Shown: positions 16,296 to 23,892, counted from the first letter of the stretch. The stretch: 64,000 nucleotides of DNA from Streptomyces formicae (GCF_002556545.1 NZ_CP022685.1:9464001-9528000), one strand, 5' to 3'. The notes: generated from the letters alone by a model not told the origin. Program-made: numbers and translations.

Positions 16296-17144
16296 TCACT
16301 TCGGGTCGACGTCGGTGTGCACCAAGTGGTGGTCCGAGTACGGGGAGGGCCGCACGCCCTGTTCGACCGGCGTGAAGCCTCGCAGGAAGACGTAGTCGAA
16401 CCTGCTCTGCCAGTCGGTGGTCGGCTCGCACGTGCCGGTCGACGCGCCCGTGGACGAGGGACGGCACGCACTGCCGTTGTCCGTGGACAGCCGCCACATC
16501 CTGGCGAGTTCGGGCGTGGCCGGGTCGGCGTTGAAGTCCCCGAGGACGATCGCGCGGTCGTGGCGGGCGACCGCCGCGGCGAGCACACGGGTCTGGCCCT
16601 CGCGGATCGTTTCCTGGCTCCGCTGGGCGAGGTGGGTGTTGAAGACGCGCACGGGCCGGCCGCCCACCGTGGTCGTGACCGCCATGTACCCGCGGTCCTC
16701 GGACCCGCCGTCGGGGTACTCGACGTTCACGCGATCCGTCATCGGCGCCGCCGAGAGGATCGCCTGGCCGAAGGCGCCGGGGCGCCACGGCCAGCCCCCG
16801 CAACGGCCCCAGTTCCGCAGCACCGACCCGTACTCGACGTGGTAGACCAGCCCGTGCAGTTTCTCCAGGTAGTCGCGGAGCCTCTCGACGTCGCGTACGC
16901 ACGCCTCTTGCAGACCGATGACCTGGGGCGCGTACGAGGCGATCTCCGCGGCCCTGCCGACGTTGTCGTCCTCGCAGGGGTTGCAGATGTTCCACGTCAT
17001 GACCCGGTTCGGCACGACGTCCCGGACGGCCTCGGCGGGCAGCGCCCCGGCGGAGTCGGCACCGCTCGGCGCGCTGGGGCCGACCAGCGCGAGACCGGCC
17101 ACGACCGCGGCGCCCGCGAACAACCGCGTGCTCCATCCGAGCAC
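16296..17144 (-). CDS. Exported endonuclease/exonuclease/phosphatase-family protein
   Basis: 282 residues from a GTG behind GAGGAGG. A signal peptide (LGWSTRLFAGAAVVAGLALVGPSAPSGA) precedes an EEP domain with the expected motifs: MTWNIC (N), GLQEAC (metal Glu), NTHLAQ (His), VLGDFNADP (D-x-N) and the terminal SDHHLVH (SDH). Members include DNase I-like nucleases and sphingomyelinases. It should be a Mg-dependent phosphodiesterase outside the membrane. Extra Cys pairs (NICNPCED and others) suggest disulfides. Substrate unknown. Confidence 0.85.
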   Translation of the reverse strand: MLGWSTRLFAGAAVVAGLALVGPSAPSGADSAGALPAEAVRDVVPNRVMTWNICNPCEDDNVGRAAEIASYAPQVIGLQEACVRDVERLRDYLEKLHGLVYHVEYGSVLRNWGRCGGWPWRPGAFGQAILSAAPMTDRVNVEYPDGGSEDRGYMAVTTTVGGRPVRVFNTHLAQRSQETIREGQTRVLAAAVARHDRAIVLGDFNADPATPELARMWRLSTDNGSACRPSSTGASTGTCEPTTDWQSRFDYVFLRGFTPVEQGVRPSPYSDHHLVHTDVDPK

Positions 17145-17259
17145 ACCGCCTCCTCAAGGTGGATACAGCATGAGGTTATGGGACGTGGCTGACGGCCACG
17201 CGGGCGGAGTGCCGCAATCGCGCCTGATGAGAAACCAGATGCGGAGGGCCGGTGCGGTG

Positions 17260-18147
17260 ATGTGTGATCGGGCTATGTCAAATGTGCTGAGTGTGCCGGG
17301 AGTCGACGAGCTGGGCGTGGTGGTGGACGCGCTGCGGGAGTGGCAGTACGAGGGGGCACCGATTCAGTTGCATCCGGGTGATCTGGGCTGGTTCTGGAGC
17401 GCAGGCCCGCAGGCGACGGCCGCGGCCGTGCGGACCTGGAGCGGCGGCGGGCGGCTCCTCGCCGTCGGCATGCTGGACGGGCCCGATCTGCTGCGGCTGA
17501 CCATCGCGCCGGACGCCCGGCGGGACGAAGGGCTGGCGCAGCAGTTGGCCGAGGACCTGACCCGCCCGGAGCGCGGGGTGTTGAAGGCGGGCGAGGCCTA
17601 CGTCGAGTCGCCGCAGGACGCGCTCCTCCACGACCTGCTGCTCGAGCACGACTGGCACGTCGACGAACCGTGGACGCCGCTGCACCGCGACCTCACGGAG
17701 CCGGTGGGCGATCCGGGCGCCGGACTCCGGATCGAGGTGACGGGGCCGGAGCGGGCGCACGTGCGGACCGCCGTACACCGGTCGGCGTTCAACAGCCCGG
17801 CGTTCACGGACGAGCGCTGGCACGCGATGACGGCCGGGCCGATGTACGCCGACGCGCGGTGCCTGGTCGCGTACGACGAGCAGGACAGCGCGGTGGCGGC
17901 GGTGACGGTGTGGTCGGCGGGGCCCGGCAAGCCCGGGGTGCTCGAACCGATGGGCGTGCACCAGGACCATCGCGGGCACGGCTACGGCAGGGCGATCACC
18001 GTCGCCGCGGCCGCCGCGCTCCAGGAGATGGGCGCGTCGAGCGCGATGGTCAACGCCCCGAGCAGCAACGTCGCCGCCGTCGCCACGTACGCGTCAGCGG
18101 GGTTCACGAAGCTCCCCGAGGTGCGGGACCGACGCAGGGACGCCTGA
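17260..18147 (+). CDS. GNAT-family N-acetyltransferase
   Basis: About 295 residues; GTG 17257, ATG 17260 and ATG 17275 are all possible, and GGAGGG at 17242 supports the first two. The C-terminal half has the acetyl-CoA signature DHRGHGYGRAI preceded by PMGVHQ, and a later NAPSSNVAAVATYASAGF segment typical of GNAT motif B. The N-terminal half is a second, degenerate GNAT-like domain (RLTIAPDARRDEGLAQQLAEDL). Tandem-GNAT proteins often acetylate small amines or antibiotics. The substrate is unknown. Confidence 0.82.
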   Translation: MCDRAMSNVLSVPGVDELGVVVDALREWQYEGAPIQLHPGDLGWFWSAGPQATAAAVRTWSGGGRLLAVGMLDGPDLLRLTIAPDARRDEGLAQQLAEDLTRPERGVLKAGEAYVESPQDALLHDLLLEHDWHVDEPWTPLHRDLTEPVGDPGAGLRIEVTGPERAHVRTAVHRSAFNSPAFTDERWHAMTAGPMYADARCLVAYDEQDSAVAAVTVWSAGPGKPGVLEPMGVHQDHRGHGYGRAITVAAAAALQEMGASSAMVNAPSSNVAAVATYASAGFTKLPEVRDRRRDA

Positions 18148-18195
18148 CGCCGGGTCTCCCGACAACGGGTCGCCCGGCGCCGGGGCTTAATTCGC

Positions 18196-18224
18196 TCGCC
18201 GTTCCGGCGCCCCGCGGCTAGGGT
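18196..18224 (+). promoter_or_regulatory. Candidate promoter for the permuted tRNA-like region
   Basis: TCGCCG (18196-18201), a 17-nt spacer and TAGGGT (18219-18224), close to the Streptomyces housekeeping -10. It would start transcription about 14 nt before the flanking helix of the tRNA-like element. The -35 is weak (4 of 6). Confidence 0.35.
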
Positions 18225-18244
18225 GAACATCGTTCAGGTGCGCA

Positions 18245-18350
18245 GGCTGCGGCTACTTCTCCTCTCAAGAGAGCAACGCGGGTTCGAATCCCGTCGCCGA
18301 CTCCCGGTCGGTGTCGTCCAGTGGCCCAGGACGCTTACGTCGCCGCCGCC
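18245..18350 (+). repeat. Complementary flanks enclosing the permuted tRNA-like sequence
   Basis: The 12 nt directly before the 3' half (18245-18256, GGCTGCGGCTAC) and the 12 nt at 18339-18350 (GTCGCCGCCGCC) are complementary at 10 of 12 positions. Between the 5' half and the second flank lies CTTAC (18334-18338), which can itself pair with GAGAG of the anticodon stem at 4 of 5 positions. Pairing of the flanks would bring the two tRNA halves together. Confidence 0.5.
18257..18333 (+). tRNA. Circularly permuted tRNA-Glu(CUC)-like sequence
   Basis: The halves appear in the order 3' then 5'. 3' half: anticodon stem TTCTC (18257-18261), 7-nt loop CTCTCAA with anticodon CTC at 18264-18266, stem GAGAG (18269-18273), 4-nt variable region CAAC, T-arm GCGGG-TTCGAAT-CCCGT (18278-18294), then acceptor 3' strand CGCCGAC (18295-18301). 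After TCCCG comes the 5' half: acceptor GTCGGTG (18307-18313), TC, D-arm GTCC-AGTGGCCCA-GGAC (18316-18332) and G26 (18333). The acceptor strands pair over 7 bp with one G-U. All arm and loop sizes equal those of normal Streptomyces tRNA-Glu, and the D-arm is nearly identical to it. CCA is not encoded. It may be a genuine permuted gene or remnants of two tandem tRNA-Glu copies; function is untested. Confidence 0.6.
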
Positions 18351-18369
18351 GATCCAGATCTCTGAACAC

Positions 18370-19269
18370 CTACGACACGAGCCGTTCGCCACGGGGGATC
18401 CGGGCGGACGGCTCGCGTCGTGTCGGCTCCCGGTGCAGCTCCCGGTCGAGGAAGGTGCGGAAGGCGCGGGGCGGTCGTCCCGTGAGGCGCCGCACGGTGT
18501 CGGTGGTGCGGTCCTCGGAGCCCTGGGCGATGGCGCGGTCCATGTCGGCCAGCAGCACGGCGAACTCCGTCGGGATCAGCGCCGAGAGCCGGTCGCACAA
18601 CTGCTCGTGGGAGAGGTGGCGGTGCTCCACCGACCTGCCGGTGACGTCGGTGACGACAGCGGCGATGTCGTCGTAGCTGAGCGTCTCCGGTCCGGTGAGG
18701 ACGAGATCGGAGTTGGGCGCCTGCTCGTCGGTGAGGGCGTGAACGGCGACGGCGGCGATGTCCTCGGCGTCGACGAAGCCGATCCGGCCACCGCCGGTCG
18801 CGGTCCACAGGGCGCCCTCCTCACGGATGCTGAGGGCGTGCGCGTGGGCGCCGGTGAAGTTCTGCATGAACCACGAGGGGCGCAGCACCGCCCAGTGCTC
18901 GAACACGTCGGGCAGTGCCCGGTGCACCATGCCCACCGCGGGACCGCCCTCGGGGACGGCGGAGGAACTGAGCAGCACCGCGCGGCGTACGCCGGTGCCG
19001 CGGGCCTGCCGGAGGAAGGGCAGCATCGTCGCCGCCGGGTCCGCGTCGCCCACGGGCGGAATGAGGTAGACACGGTCGACCCCGTCCAAGGCGGCGGCGT
19101 GGGTGGCGGGGTCGTACCAGTCGAAGCGGACCGGCTCGGTGCCGGAGACCGGGGCAGCGCGTCGGCTGGCCGCTCGGACGCGGTGGCCTGAGGCGGCCAG
19201 CCGCGCCGCGGTCCGGCTGCCGGTGACGCCGGTGGCGCCGATGACCAACGTGGTGCCGGTGGTGCTCAT
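18370..19269 (-). CDS. NmrA-like NAD(P)-binding protein
   Basis: 299 residues with an N-terminal Rossmann motif GATGVTGSRTAARLA and the atypical-SDR layout of the NmrA/QOR2 group (RPSWFMQNF, IGFVDAEDIAAVAVHAL, LTGPETLSYDDIAAVV). These proteins reduce quinones or act as redox-sensing regulators, and the catalytic Tyr-Lys pair of classical SDRs is absent. It overlaps the upstream SnoaL-like gene by 4 nt (ATGA), so the two are co-translated from the promoter at 19767-19795. Confidence 0.85.
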   Translation of the reverse strand: MSTTGTTLVIGATGVTGSRTAARLAASGHRVRAASRRAAPVSGTEPVRFDWYDPATHAAALDGVDRVYLIPPVGDADPAATMLPFLRQARGTGVRRAVLLSSSAVPEGGPAVGMVHRALPDVFEHWAVLRPSWFMQNFTGAHAHALSIREEGALWTATGGGRIGFVDAEDIAAVAVHALTDEQAPNSDLVLTGPETLSYDDIAAVVTDVTGRSVEHRHLSHEQLCDRLSALIPTEFAVLLADMDRAIAQGSEDRTTDTVRRLTGRPPRAFRTFLDRELHREPTRREPSARIPRGERLVS

Positions 19270-19721
19270 CGGGCGCTCCCGGTGAAGTCGGCGCCGGGTT
19301 CGAGGACGGCGAGGGGATTCCAGTAGTCGCGGTAGGAGTTGATGAGCCCGTCCTGGATGGTGACGACGGCGACGTACGTCATGTCGAAGGGCGCCCCGGT
19401 CTCCACCAGGCGGCCGACGCCACGCATCTCGACCACGACGGTGCCCGGTTCGGCGGTCCGGTGAATCCGTACGTCAGGGAAGTCGTGCAGGTCTATGTGG
19501 TCGGGGTACCGGCGCATGTAGTCGGCGACGGCCGCCTTGCCGTCCAGGCGCCGGGGCCAGCCCGGGGGAGCGAACGGAAACTCCAGGACCCCGTCCTCGG
19601 CCCACAGTTCGACCCAGCCGGAGATGTCCTTGTCCAGGAGTAGTCGCAGGCTGTGGCGGAAGAGGTCCTCGGCGGAGGCGGGAACCGACGGCGGAGTCGG
19701 TGGCGAAGTCGGTACAGACAT
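19266..19721 (-). CDS. SnoaL/NTF2-like ketosteroid-isomerase-fold protein
   Basis: 151 residues. One alpha+beta cone domain (AEDLFRHSLRLLLDKDISGWVELWAEDGVLEFPFAPPGWPRRLDGKAAVADYMRRYPDHID ... TYVAVVTIQDGLINSYRDYWNPLAVL) typical of the SnoaL-like family. The family includes polyketide cyclases, isomerases and many uncharacterised small-molecule binders. First gene of the two-gene operon with the NmrA-like oxidoreductase. Confidence 0.85.
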   Translation of the reverse strand: MSVPTSPPTPPSVPASAEDLFRHSLRLLLDKDISGWVELWAEDGVLEFPFAPPGWPRRLDGKAAVADYMRRYPDHIDLHDFPDVRIHRTAEPGTVVVEMRGVGRLVETGAPFDMTYVAVVTIQDGLINSYRDYWNPLAVLEPGADFTGSAR

Positions 19722-19746
19722 GGGGCCTCATTCATCTCGCGAAATC

Positions 19747-19795
19747 CGGACCGGTGGTCCGCTTGAACGATACGGACCGCTGGTCCGCTTGGCAA
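19747..19795 (-). promoter_or_regulatory. Promoter with twin palindromic operators (SnoaL-NmrA operon)
   Basis: On the leftward strand: -35 TTGCCA (19790-19795), a 17-nt spacer, -10 TATCGT (19767-19772). The spacer is filled by GGACCGCTGGTCC (19774-19786). A second copy, GGACCGGTGGTCC (19748-19760), lies just downstream of the -10. The palindromes are 26 nt apart centre to centre. The layout is that of TetR-type repression. Confidence 0.7.
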
Positions 19796-19918
19796 TGTCG
19801 TCGCCCGGCCGATCAGGTGAAGCGGCGCGGCGCGGACGGAGATCTCTGGCTCCGCGCTGCCCCGGGGGTCAGACTGCGGAGCCGCCCACCCTTCCTCTCG
19901 ATGTGAGGTAACCCAGGC

Positions 19919-20734
19919 ATGCGACGTACCTTCCTGGCCGCCCTGACCATGGCCACCGCCCTGTGCGGCCCACCCGCCACGCAGGCCGCCACCGCCGCGC
20001 CGGGCGGCCCCCAGCGGGCCGTGGCCCAGGCCGGACCCGAGGAGCACTGCGGCGGCATCCAGAAGGTCTCCGGCGGGGGCAACAGCGCCAACGTCAAACT
20101 GTGCGCGAAGGTCGGCCAGGCCGGCCGGTTCATGAACATCGCCACGGGCTCCAACTGCTGGAACGCCCTGCACACGTGGAAGCACTGCGATGTCACAGGG
20201 CCGTGGAAGATGTTCCACGAGGGCAAGCAGGTCGCCGAGGGGGCGCTGAACAGCCCCGTTCCCTACGTCGGCCCCGGAACCTACGAGGTGGTCGCCGAAG
20301 TGTCGGTGCACGCCCACGACGACAGCCCCTTCAGTGGAACGCGCCTTCACGACACCCTGGCGAGCACCTTCACCCTGACCTCCGAACGGAAGGACCCGCC
20401 GTACACGGTCGAGGTGACGCCGGGGCGGCGCGACGCGCAGAGCGAGACCTCCATGACGTTCACCGCCACCCACAAGGGCGAGACCGAGACCCAGGCCGAC
20501 CTCATGATCTGGGGCCACGGGATCTCCACGACCACCCCGGGCTGCGAGACGGACGAGGGGCGTGAGCGCGACGAGGCCACCTTCGTCACCTGCCCGATCG
20601 GCAAGGGGGAGAAGAAGACGGTCGAGCTGACCGCCGCCAAGGTGGAGGCCGACGAGTGCCCCGTCACGTGGGAGTTGTCGTGGCTGAACGGGCGGCAGAC
20701 GTTCGGCATCGAGGGCAACGTCGCCTGCGCCTAG
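19919..20734 (+). CDS. Secreted protein of unknown function
   Basis: 271 residues with a signal peptide (MRRTFLAALTMATALCGPPA, then TQAATA). The mature protein is beta-rich and contains eight or so cysteines (EEHCGG, VKLCAK, SNCWNALHTWKHCDV, GCETDEG, TCPIG, DECPVTWE, NVACA), suggesting several disulfides in an extracellular fold. No enzyme motif was recognised. The start follows GAGGTAA. It stands between two unrelated units, and nothing in its surroundings suggests a function. Confidence 0.75.
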   Translation: MRRTFLAALTMATALCGPPATQAATAAPGGPQRAVAQAGPEEHCGGIQKVSGGGNSANVKLCAKVGQAGRFMNIATGSNCWNALHTWKHCDVTGPWKMFHEGKQVAEGALNSPVPYVGPGTYEVVAEVSVHAHDDSPFSGTRLHDTLASTFTLTSERKDPPYTVEVTPGRRDAQSETSMTFTATHKGETETQADLMIWGHGISTTTPGCETDEGRERDEATFVTCPIGKGEKKTVELTAAKVEADECPVTWELSWLNGRQTFGIEGNVACA

Positions 20735-20815
20735 GGCGACTGCGCCCGGTCACTCCGGCCGATAGGTGAACGGCCCGGCGCGGACTCCATCTTGGCCATG
20801 GACGCGACAGACGGT

Positions 20816-20935
20816 ACGTTCAGTGGGTTATCGATGACAGCACGAGCGGAAGCCGGTGAGATTCCGGCACGGTCGCGCCACTGTGTGCGCGTGGTCCTCG
20901 GACCGCGCGTGAGTCAGACCCGTGGCTGTCGTCCT
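20816..20935 (+). promoter_or_regulatory. Cobalamin riboswitch upstream of cbtBA
   Basis: The conserved B12-element core is visible at 20851-20884 (AGCCGGTGAGATTCCGGCAC followed by GGTCGCGCCACTGT). It is followed by a GC-rich hairpin (about 20886-20910) and the closing GAGTCAGACC at 20911-20920. It lies 40-60 nt upstream of cbtB and should turn the cobalt importer down when cobalamin is abundant. The outer boundaries are approximate. Confidence 0.88.
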
Positions 20936-20979
20936 GTGCACCACCGATACGGGACGCGAACTCCCCAGGAGGCCATGCC

Positions 20980-21201
20980 ATGGCGCAACACGTCGCCCAG
21001 CCGACCGCCACCACCCCTGCCGTACCCGCCAAGCTGCCGCTGAAGGACATCGCCCCCTGGGCCGTCTTCTTCGGCGTACTGATGCTGGTCCTGTTGTACT
21101 TCGTCGGCGCCGAACAGGGCGCCACCTCCGTGTTCAGCGGCGCGGGGGTTCATGAGTGGGTGCACGACGCCCGCCACCTGCTCGGTTTCCCCTGCCACTG
21201 A
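20980..21201 (+). CDS. cbtB: CbtB cobalt transporter subunit
   Basis: 73 residues. One membrane span (WAVFFGVLMLVLLYFVGAEQGA) and the conserved C-terminal histidine-rich HEWVHDARHLLGFPCH, the cobalt-binding signature of CbtB. The start at 20980 follows AGGAGG by 9 nt; a nearby ATG at 20975 is out of frame. With CbtA it forms a predicted cobalt importer that feeds corrin synthesis, consistent with the riboswitch in its leader. Confidence 0.93.
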   Translation: MAQHVAQPTATTPAVPAKLPLKDIAPWAVFFGVLMLVLLYFVGAEQGATSVFSGAGVHEWVHDARHLLGFPCH

Positions 21202-21222
21202 CCAGAGGAACACCGCGCGCTC

Positions 21223-22011
21223 ATGAACTCCACAACTGTACGGAATCTCCTCGTTCGGGGCATGCTCGCCGGTCTGGGAGCCGGCGTGCTCGCCCTGATC
21301 GTGGGCTACTTCCTCGGTGAGCCGAACGTCGACAGCGCCATCGGTTTCGAGGAGGCCCACGTCGCTCACTCCCACGGTGACGAGGTCGAACTCGTCTCCA
21401 GGAGCCTCCAGTCCACGGCCGGTCTCGCCACCGGCATCCTCGTCTACGGGGTCGCCTTCGGCGGCATCGCCGCACTCGCTTACTGCTTCGCCCTGGGCCG
21501 CGTCGGCCGCTTCGGCCCGCGCGCCACCGCCCTGCTGCTCTCCGGCTGCGCCCTGCTCGCGGTGTACGTCGTGCCCTTCCTGAAGTACCCGGCCAACCCG
21601 CCTGCCGTGGGCAACGCCGACACCATCGGGAGGCGGACCACGCTGTACCTGCTGATGATGGTGCTGAGCGTGCTCCTCGCGATCGCCGCGACCATCCTGG
21701 GCAAGCGTCTCGCCGCGAGGATCGGCGCGTGGTACGCGACAGTGGTGGCCGTACTCGGCTTCGCCGCCGTCATCGGCATCGCGTACGCCTTCCTGCCCGT
21801 GGTCAACGAGGTGCCCGAGCACTTCCCGGCGGCGCTGCTGTGGCGCTTCCGGCTCTCCGCACTCGCCACGCAGATCACGCTGTGGGGCGGATTCGGGCTG
21901 CTCTTCGGCGAGTTGGCCGAGCGCTTGCTGCGTCCGCGCGAGGACCCTCCGCTCAGAGGGAGTTCACGGGACGCCCCAGCCGCAGGTTCCAGCGTCCGGC
22001 CCGGCCGCTGA
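21223..22011 (+). CDS. cbtA: CbtA cobalt transporter subunit
   Basis: 262 residues with five or so membrane spans (MLAGLGAGVLALIVGYFLG, ILVYGVAFGGIAALAYCFAL, TALLLSGCALLAVYVVPFL, LYLLMMVLSVLLAIAATIL, VVAVLGFAAVIGIAYAFLP). A His-containing loop, HVAHSHGDEVE, probably binds metal. It follows cbtB by 21 nt in the same riboswitch-controlled transcript. Its last 59 bp overlap the convergent histidine-phosphatase-fold gene. Confidence 0.92.
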   Translation: MNSTTVRNLLVRGMLAGLGAGVLALIVGYFLGEPNVDSAIGFEEAHVAHSHGDEVELVSRSLQSTAGLATGILVYGVAFGGIAALAYCFALGRVGRFGPRATALLLSGCALLAVYVVPFLKYPANPPAVGNADTIGRRTTLYLLMMVLSVLLAIAATILGKRLAARIGAWYATVVAVLGFAAVIGIAYAFLPVVNEVPEHFPAALLWRFRLSALATQITLWGGFGLLFGELAERLLRPREDPPLRGSSRDAPAAGSSVRPGR

Positions 22012-22528
22012 GCTCCGTGACCGTCAGCGGTTCCACGTCGAGCCGCCAGAACGCGGCCGGTGGCGCGCCCGTCACGTGGATCACCGCGGCGCGCACGACT
22101 TCCGGTTCCACGACGGCGACGAGGCGTCCTTCACCGGCCGCCGTGGCGTCGAGCCAGCGCACCACGCGCGCGGAGAAGCTGCTCACCGACTCGCCACCGG
22201 CAGGTGCGTGGTCCGGGTCGGTGAGCCATCGCGCCAGGGCCTCGGGCTCCGACGCGGTCACTTCGTGCAGTGACCGGCCGCGCCAGTGCCCCATCGCCAT
22301 ACCCGCGAGCTCCGCCGGTGAGTCCGTGGGGGCGAGCCCGAGAGCCTCCGCCGTCTCCCGGCAGCGGGTGCTTGCGGAGGTGACGACAAGGGCGTCCGCG
22401 GGCAGGGATCCGGCCGCTGCCCGCGCATCGGCCCGCCCCCGGTCGTCGAGCGGGGCCCCGTCGTCGAACCGGGCCTGACGCAGCGACGCGGTCATGGCGG
22501 GCGAGACCAACAGGACGCGGCTGGTCAC
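21953..22528 (-). CDS. Histidine-phosphatase-fold protein lacking the catalytic histidines
   Basis: 191 residues from a GTG behind AAGGAG. The fold is that of the phosphoglycerate mutase/alpha-ribazole phosphatase superfamily: LLVSPAMTASLRQARFDDGAPLDDRGRADA, SASTRCRETAEALGL, GRSLHEV and GGESVSSFSARV. However, the N-terminal RHG motif reads SPA, and the second catalytic His position reads VVEPEVV. The enzyme is therefore predicted to be catalytically dead or to use other chemistry. It is tail-to-tail with cbtA, overlapping it, so a B12-related regulatory or binding role is possible. Confidence 0.78.
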   Translation of the reverse strand: MTSRVLLVSPAMTASLRQARFDDGAPLDDRGRADARAAAGSLPADALVVTSASTRCRETAEALGLAPTDSPAELAGMAMGHWRGRSLHEVTASEPEALARWLTDPDHAPAGGESVSSFSARVVRWLDATAAGEGRLVAVVEPEVVRAAVIHVTGAPPAAFWRLDVEPLTVTELSGRAGRWNLRLGRPVNSL

Positions 22529-22691
22529 CAGGGAACTCCTTCTGACACCTTCTGACCACCGGGGAGCGGCCACCGATGATCCTTCGCGCAGCCGTTCGGG
22601 GAGTCAAGCGGCCGGTTCCTGATGCCTGATCATGGCCCGGATGGGTAGGTTCTCGCCGGTGACCTCGATGAAGACGCAGGGAAGCGCGCCG

Positions 22692-23543
22692 ATGAGTGAC
22701 GGGGCGCAGGTGCGCTGGACGGCGCTGGGGGACACAGCACGGCGGCCGCCCGTGGTGATGCTCCACGGCGGTCCCGGTCTGCCGGACTACCTGGATGAGG
22801 TCGCCTCCCTGATCGCGGACCTCGCACCCGTGTACCGCTACGACCAGCGCGGAACAGGCCGATCCGGGTGGCAAGGGCCCCATACCCTCGCCCGGCACGT
22901 CGACGACCTCGCCGAACTGCTCGACGCGTGGGGCGCGCCCGAGGCCGTACTGATCGGACACTCCTACGGCACCGACCTGGCGAGCCGCTTCTGTCTAAAG
23001 CACTCCGACCGTGTCACCGGGATGCTGCTGATGTGCGGTCCGTTCGTCGGCGATTGGCGCACAGGCGAGCGGGCGGAACGGCGTCGCCGGATGTCCGAGG
23101 CGCAGCGGGAGCGGCTTCGCGCGTTGGAGGAGGTGCCGCGCCGTACGGAGGAGCAGGAGGTCGAACTGCTCACCCTGGCCTGGTTCGCCGACCACGCCGA
23201 CCCCGAACGCGGCTGGCACTGGGCGGCCCGGGGCGCCCGCCGACGCCGCCCGGTCAACTGGACGATGAACAGGGAACTCGGCGAGGCGGGACGCGCGGAC
23301 CCGCTCGACGACCACCTGGCCGAACTGCGCGCGTGTCTGCCCGCGCGCACGGAACTCCTCGGCGGGTGCCAGGACCCTCGCCCGATCTCGTCACTCGCCT
23401 CGCTCGCGCAGCGCCTCGCGGTTCCGCTGACCCGGGTCGAGGGCGCGGGACACGAACCCTGGCTGGAGCGGCCCGACGCGGTACGCGCACACCTGCGGCG
23501 ATTCGTGCGAGGCGCGCTGGGCGGGGCGGACTTCGACCGGTGA
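22692..23543 (+). CDS. Alpha/beta hydrolase (proline iminopeptidase-like)
   Basis: 283 residues from the ATG at 22692, preceded by AGGGAAG; upstream in-frame starts at 22632 and 22662 exist. The oxyanion motif HGGPGLPDYL, the strand YRYDQRGTGRSGW and the nucleophile elbow GHSYGTD (Ser) match the prolyl aminopeptidase/epoxide-hydrolase-like S33 group. The catalytic His is in GAGHEPW. Substrate is unknown. It is not clearly in an operon. Confidence 0.85.
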   Translation: MSDGAQVRWTALGDTARRPPVVMLHGGPGLPDYLDEVASLIADLAPVYRYDQRGTGRSGWQGPHTLARHVDDLAELLDAWGAPEAVLIGHSYGTDLASRFCLKHSDRVTGMLLMCGPFVGDWRTGERAERRRRMSEAQRERLRALEEVPRRTEEQEVELLTLAWFADHADPERGWHWAARGARRRRPVNWTMNRELGEAGRADPLDDHLAELRACLPARTELLGGCQDPRPISSLASLAQRLAVPLTRVEGAGHEPWLERPDAVRAHLRRFVRGALGGADFDR

Positions 23544-23553
23544 GGGCGCGGTG

Positions 23554-23892
23554 TCACACCGCTTGCAGCGCGGCGGGCAGGTCGGGGTGGATCTCCAGGT
23601 GACCGTCGGCCGATGTGATGCGCAGAACGCGGCGCGTCAGCGGATGCGGGGCGGTGACGAGCAGCCGCAGGCGCAGCCGGTCGGCCAGTCGCTGGGTGTC
23701 CTTGAGCACGCCGACGCACGCGGACGTGGCACAGCGGGAGCGCAGGTCGACCACGACGTTCCGCGGGCCGCGACAACCGCGCAGTGCCCGGTGCAGGTCG
23801 GCGCGGACGTGTGCGGCGCTGGCGATGTCCATGACCTCGTACACCTTGATCACCATGACGTGGTCGAGGACGGTGAAGGCCGGAAGCGGCAC
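23554..23892 (-). CDS. STAS-domain anti-sigma factor antagonist
   Basis: 112 residues, a single STAS domain (VMVIKVYEVMDIASAAHVRADLHRALRG...RNVVVDLRSRCATSACVGVLKDTQRLA). The phosphorylatable Ser of the DSSG motif appears to be kept in TSAC, although the flanking Asp and Gly are replaced. It should bind an anti-sigma kinase of the RsbW/SpoIIAB type when unphosphorylated. A SpoIIE-type phosphatase is encoded divergently next to it, a natural partner for dephosphorylation. Confidence 0.82.
   Translation of the reverse strand: MPLPAFTVLDHVMVIKVYEVMDIASAAHVRADLHRALRGCRGPRNVVVDLRSRCATSACVGVLKDTQRLADRLRLRLLVTAPHPLTRRVLRITSADGHLEIHPDLPAALQAV

Noticed and set aside
18148..18240. A second, ordinary tRNA 5' half directly upstream of the tRNA-Glu 3' half
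   Set aside because: I looked for an acceptor strand pairing with CGCCGAC and a D-arm in this stretch and found none; the only matching 5' half is the one downstream.
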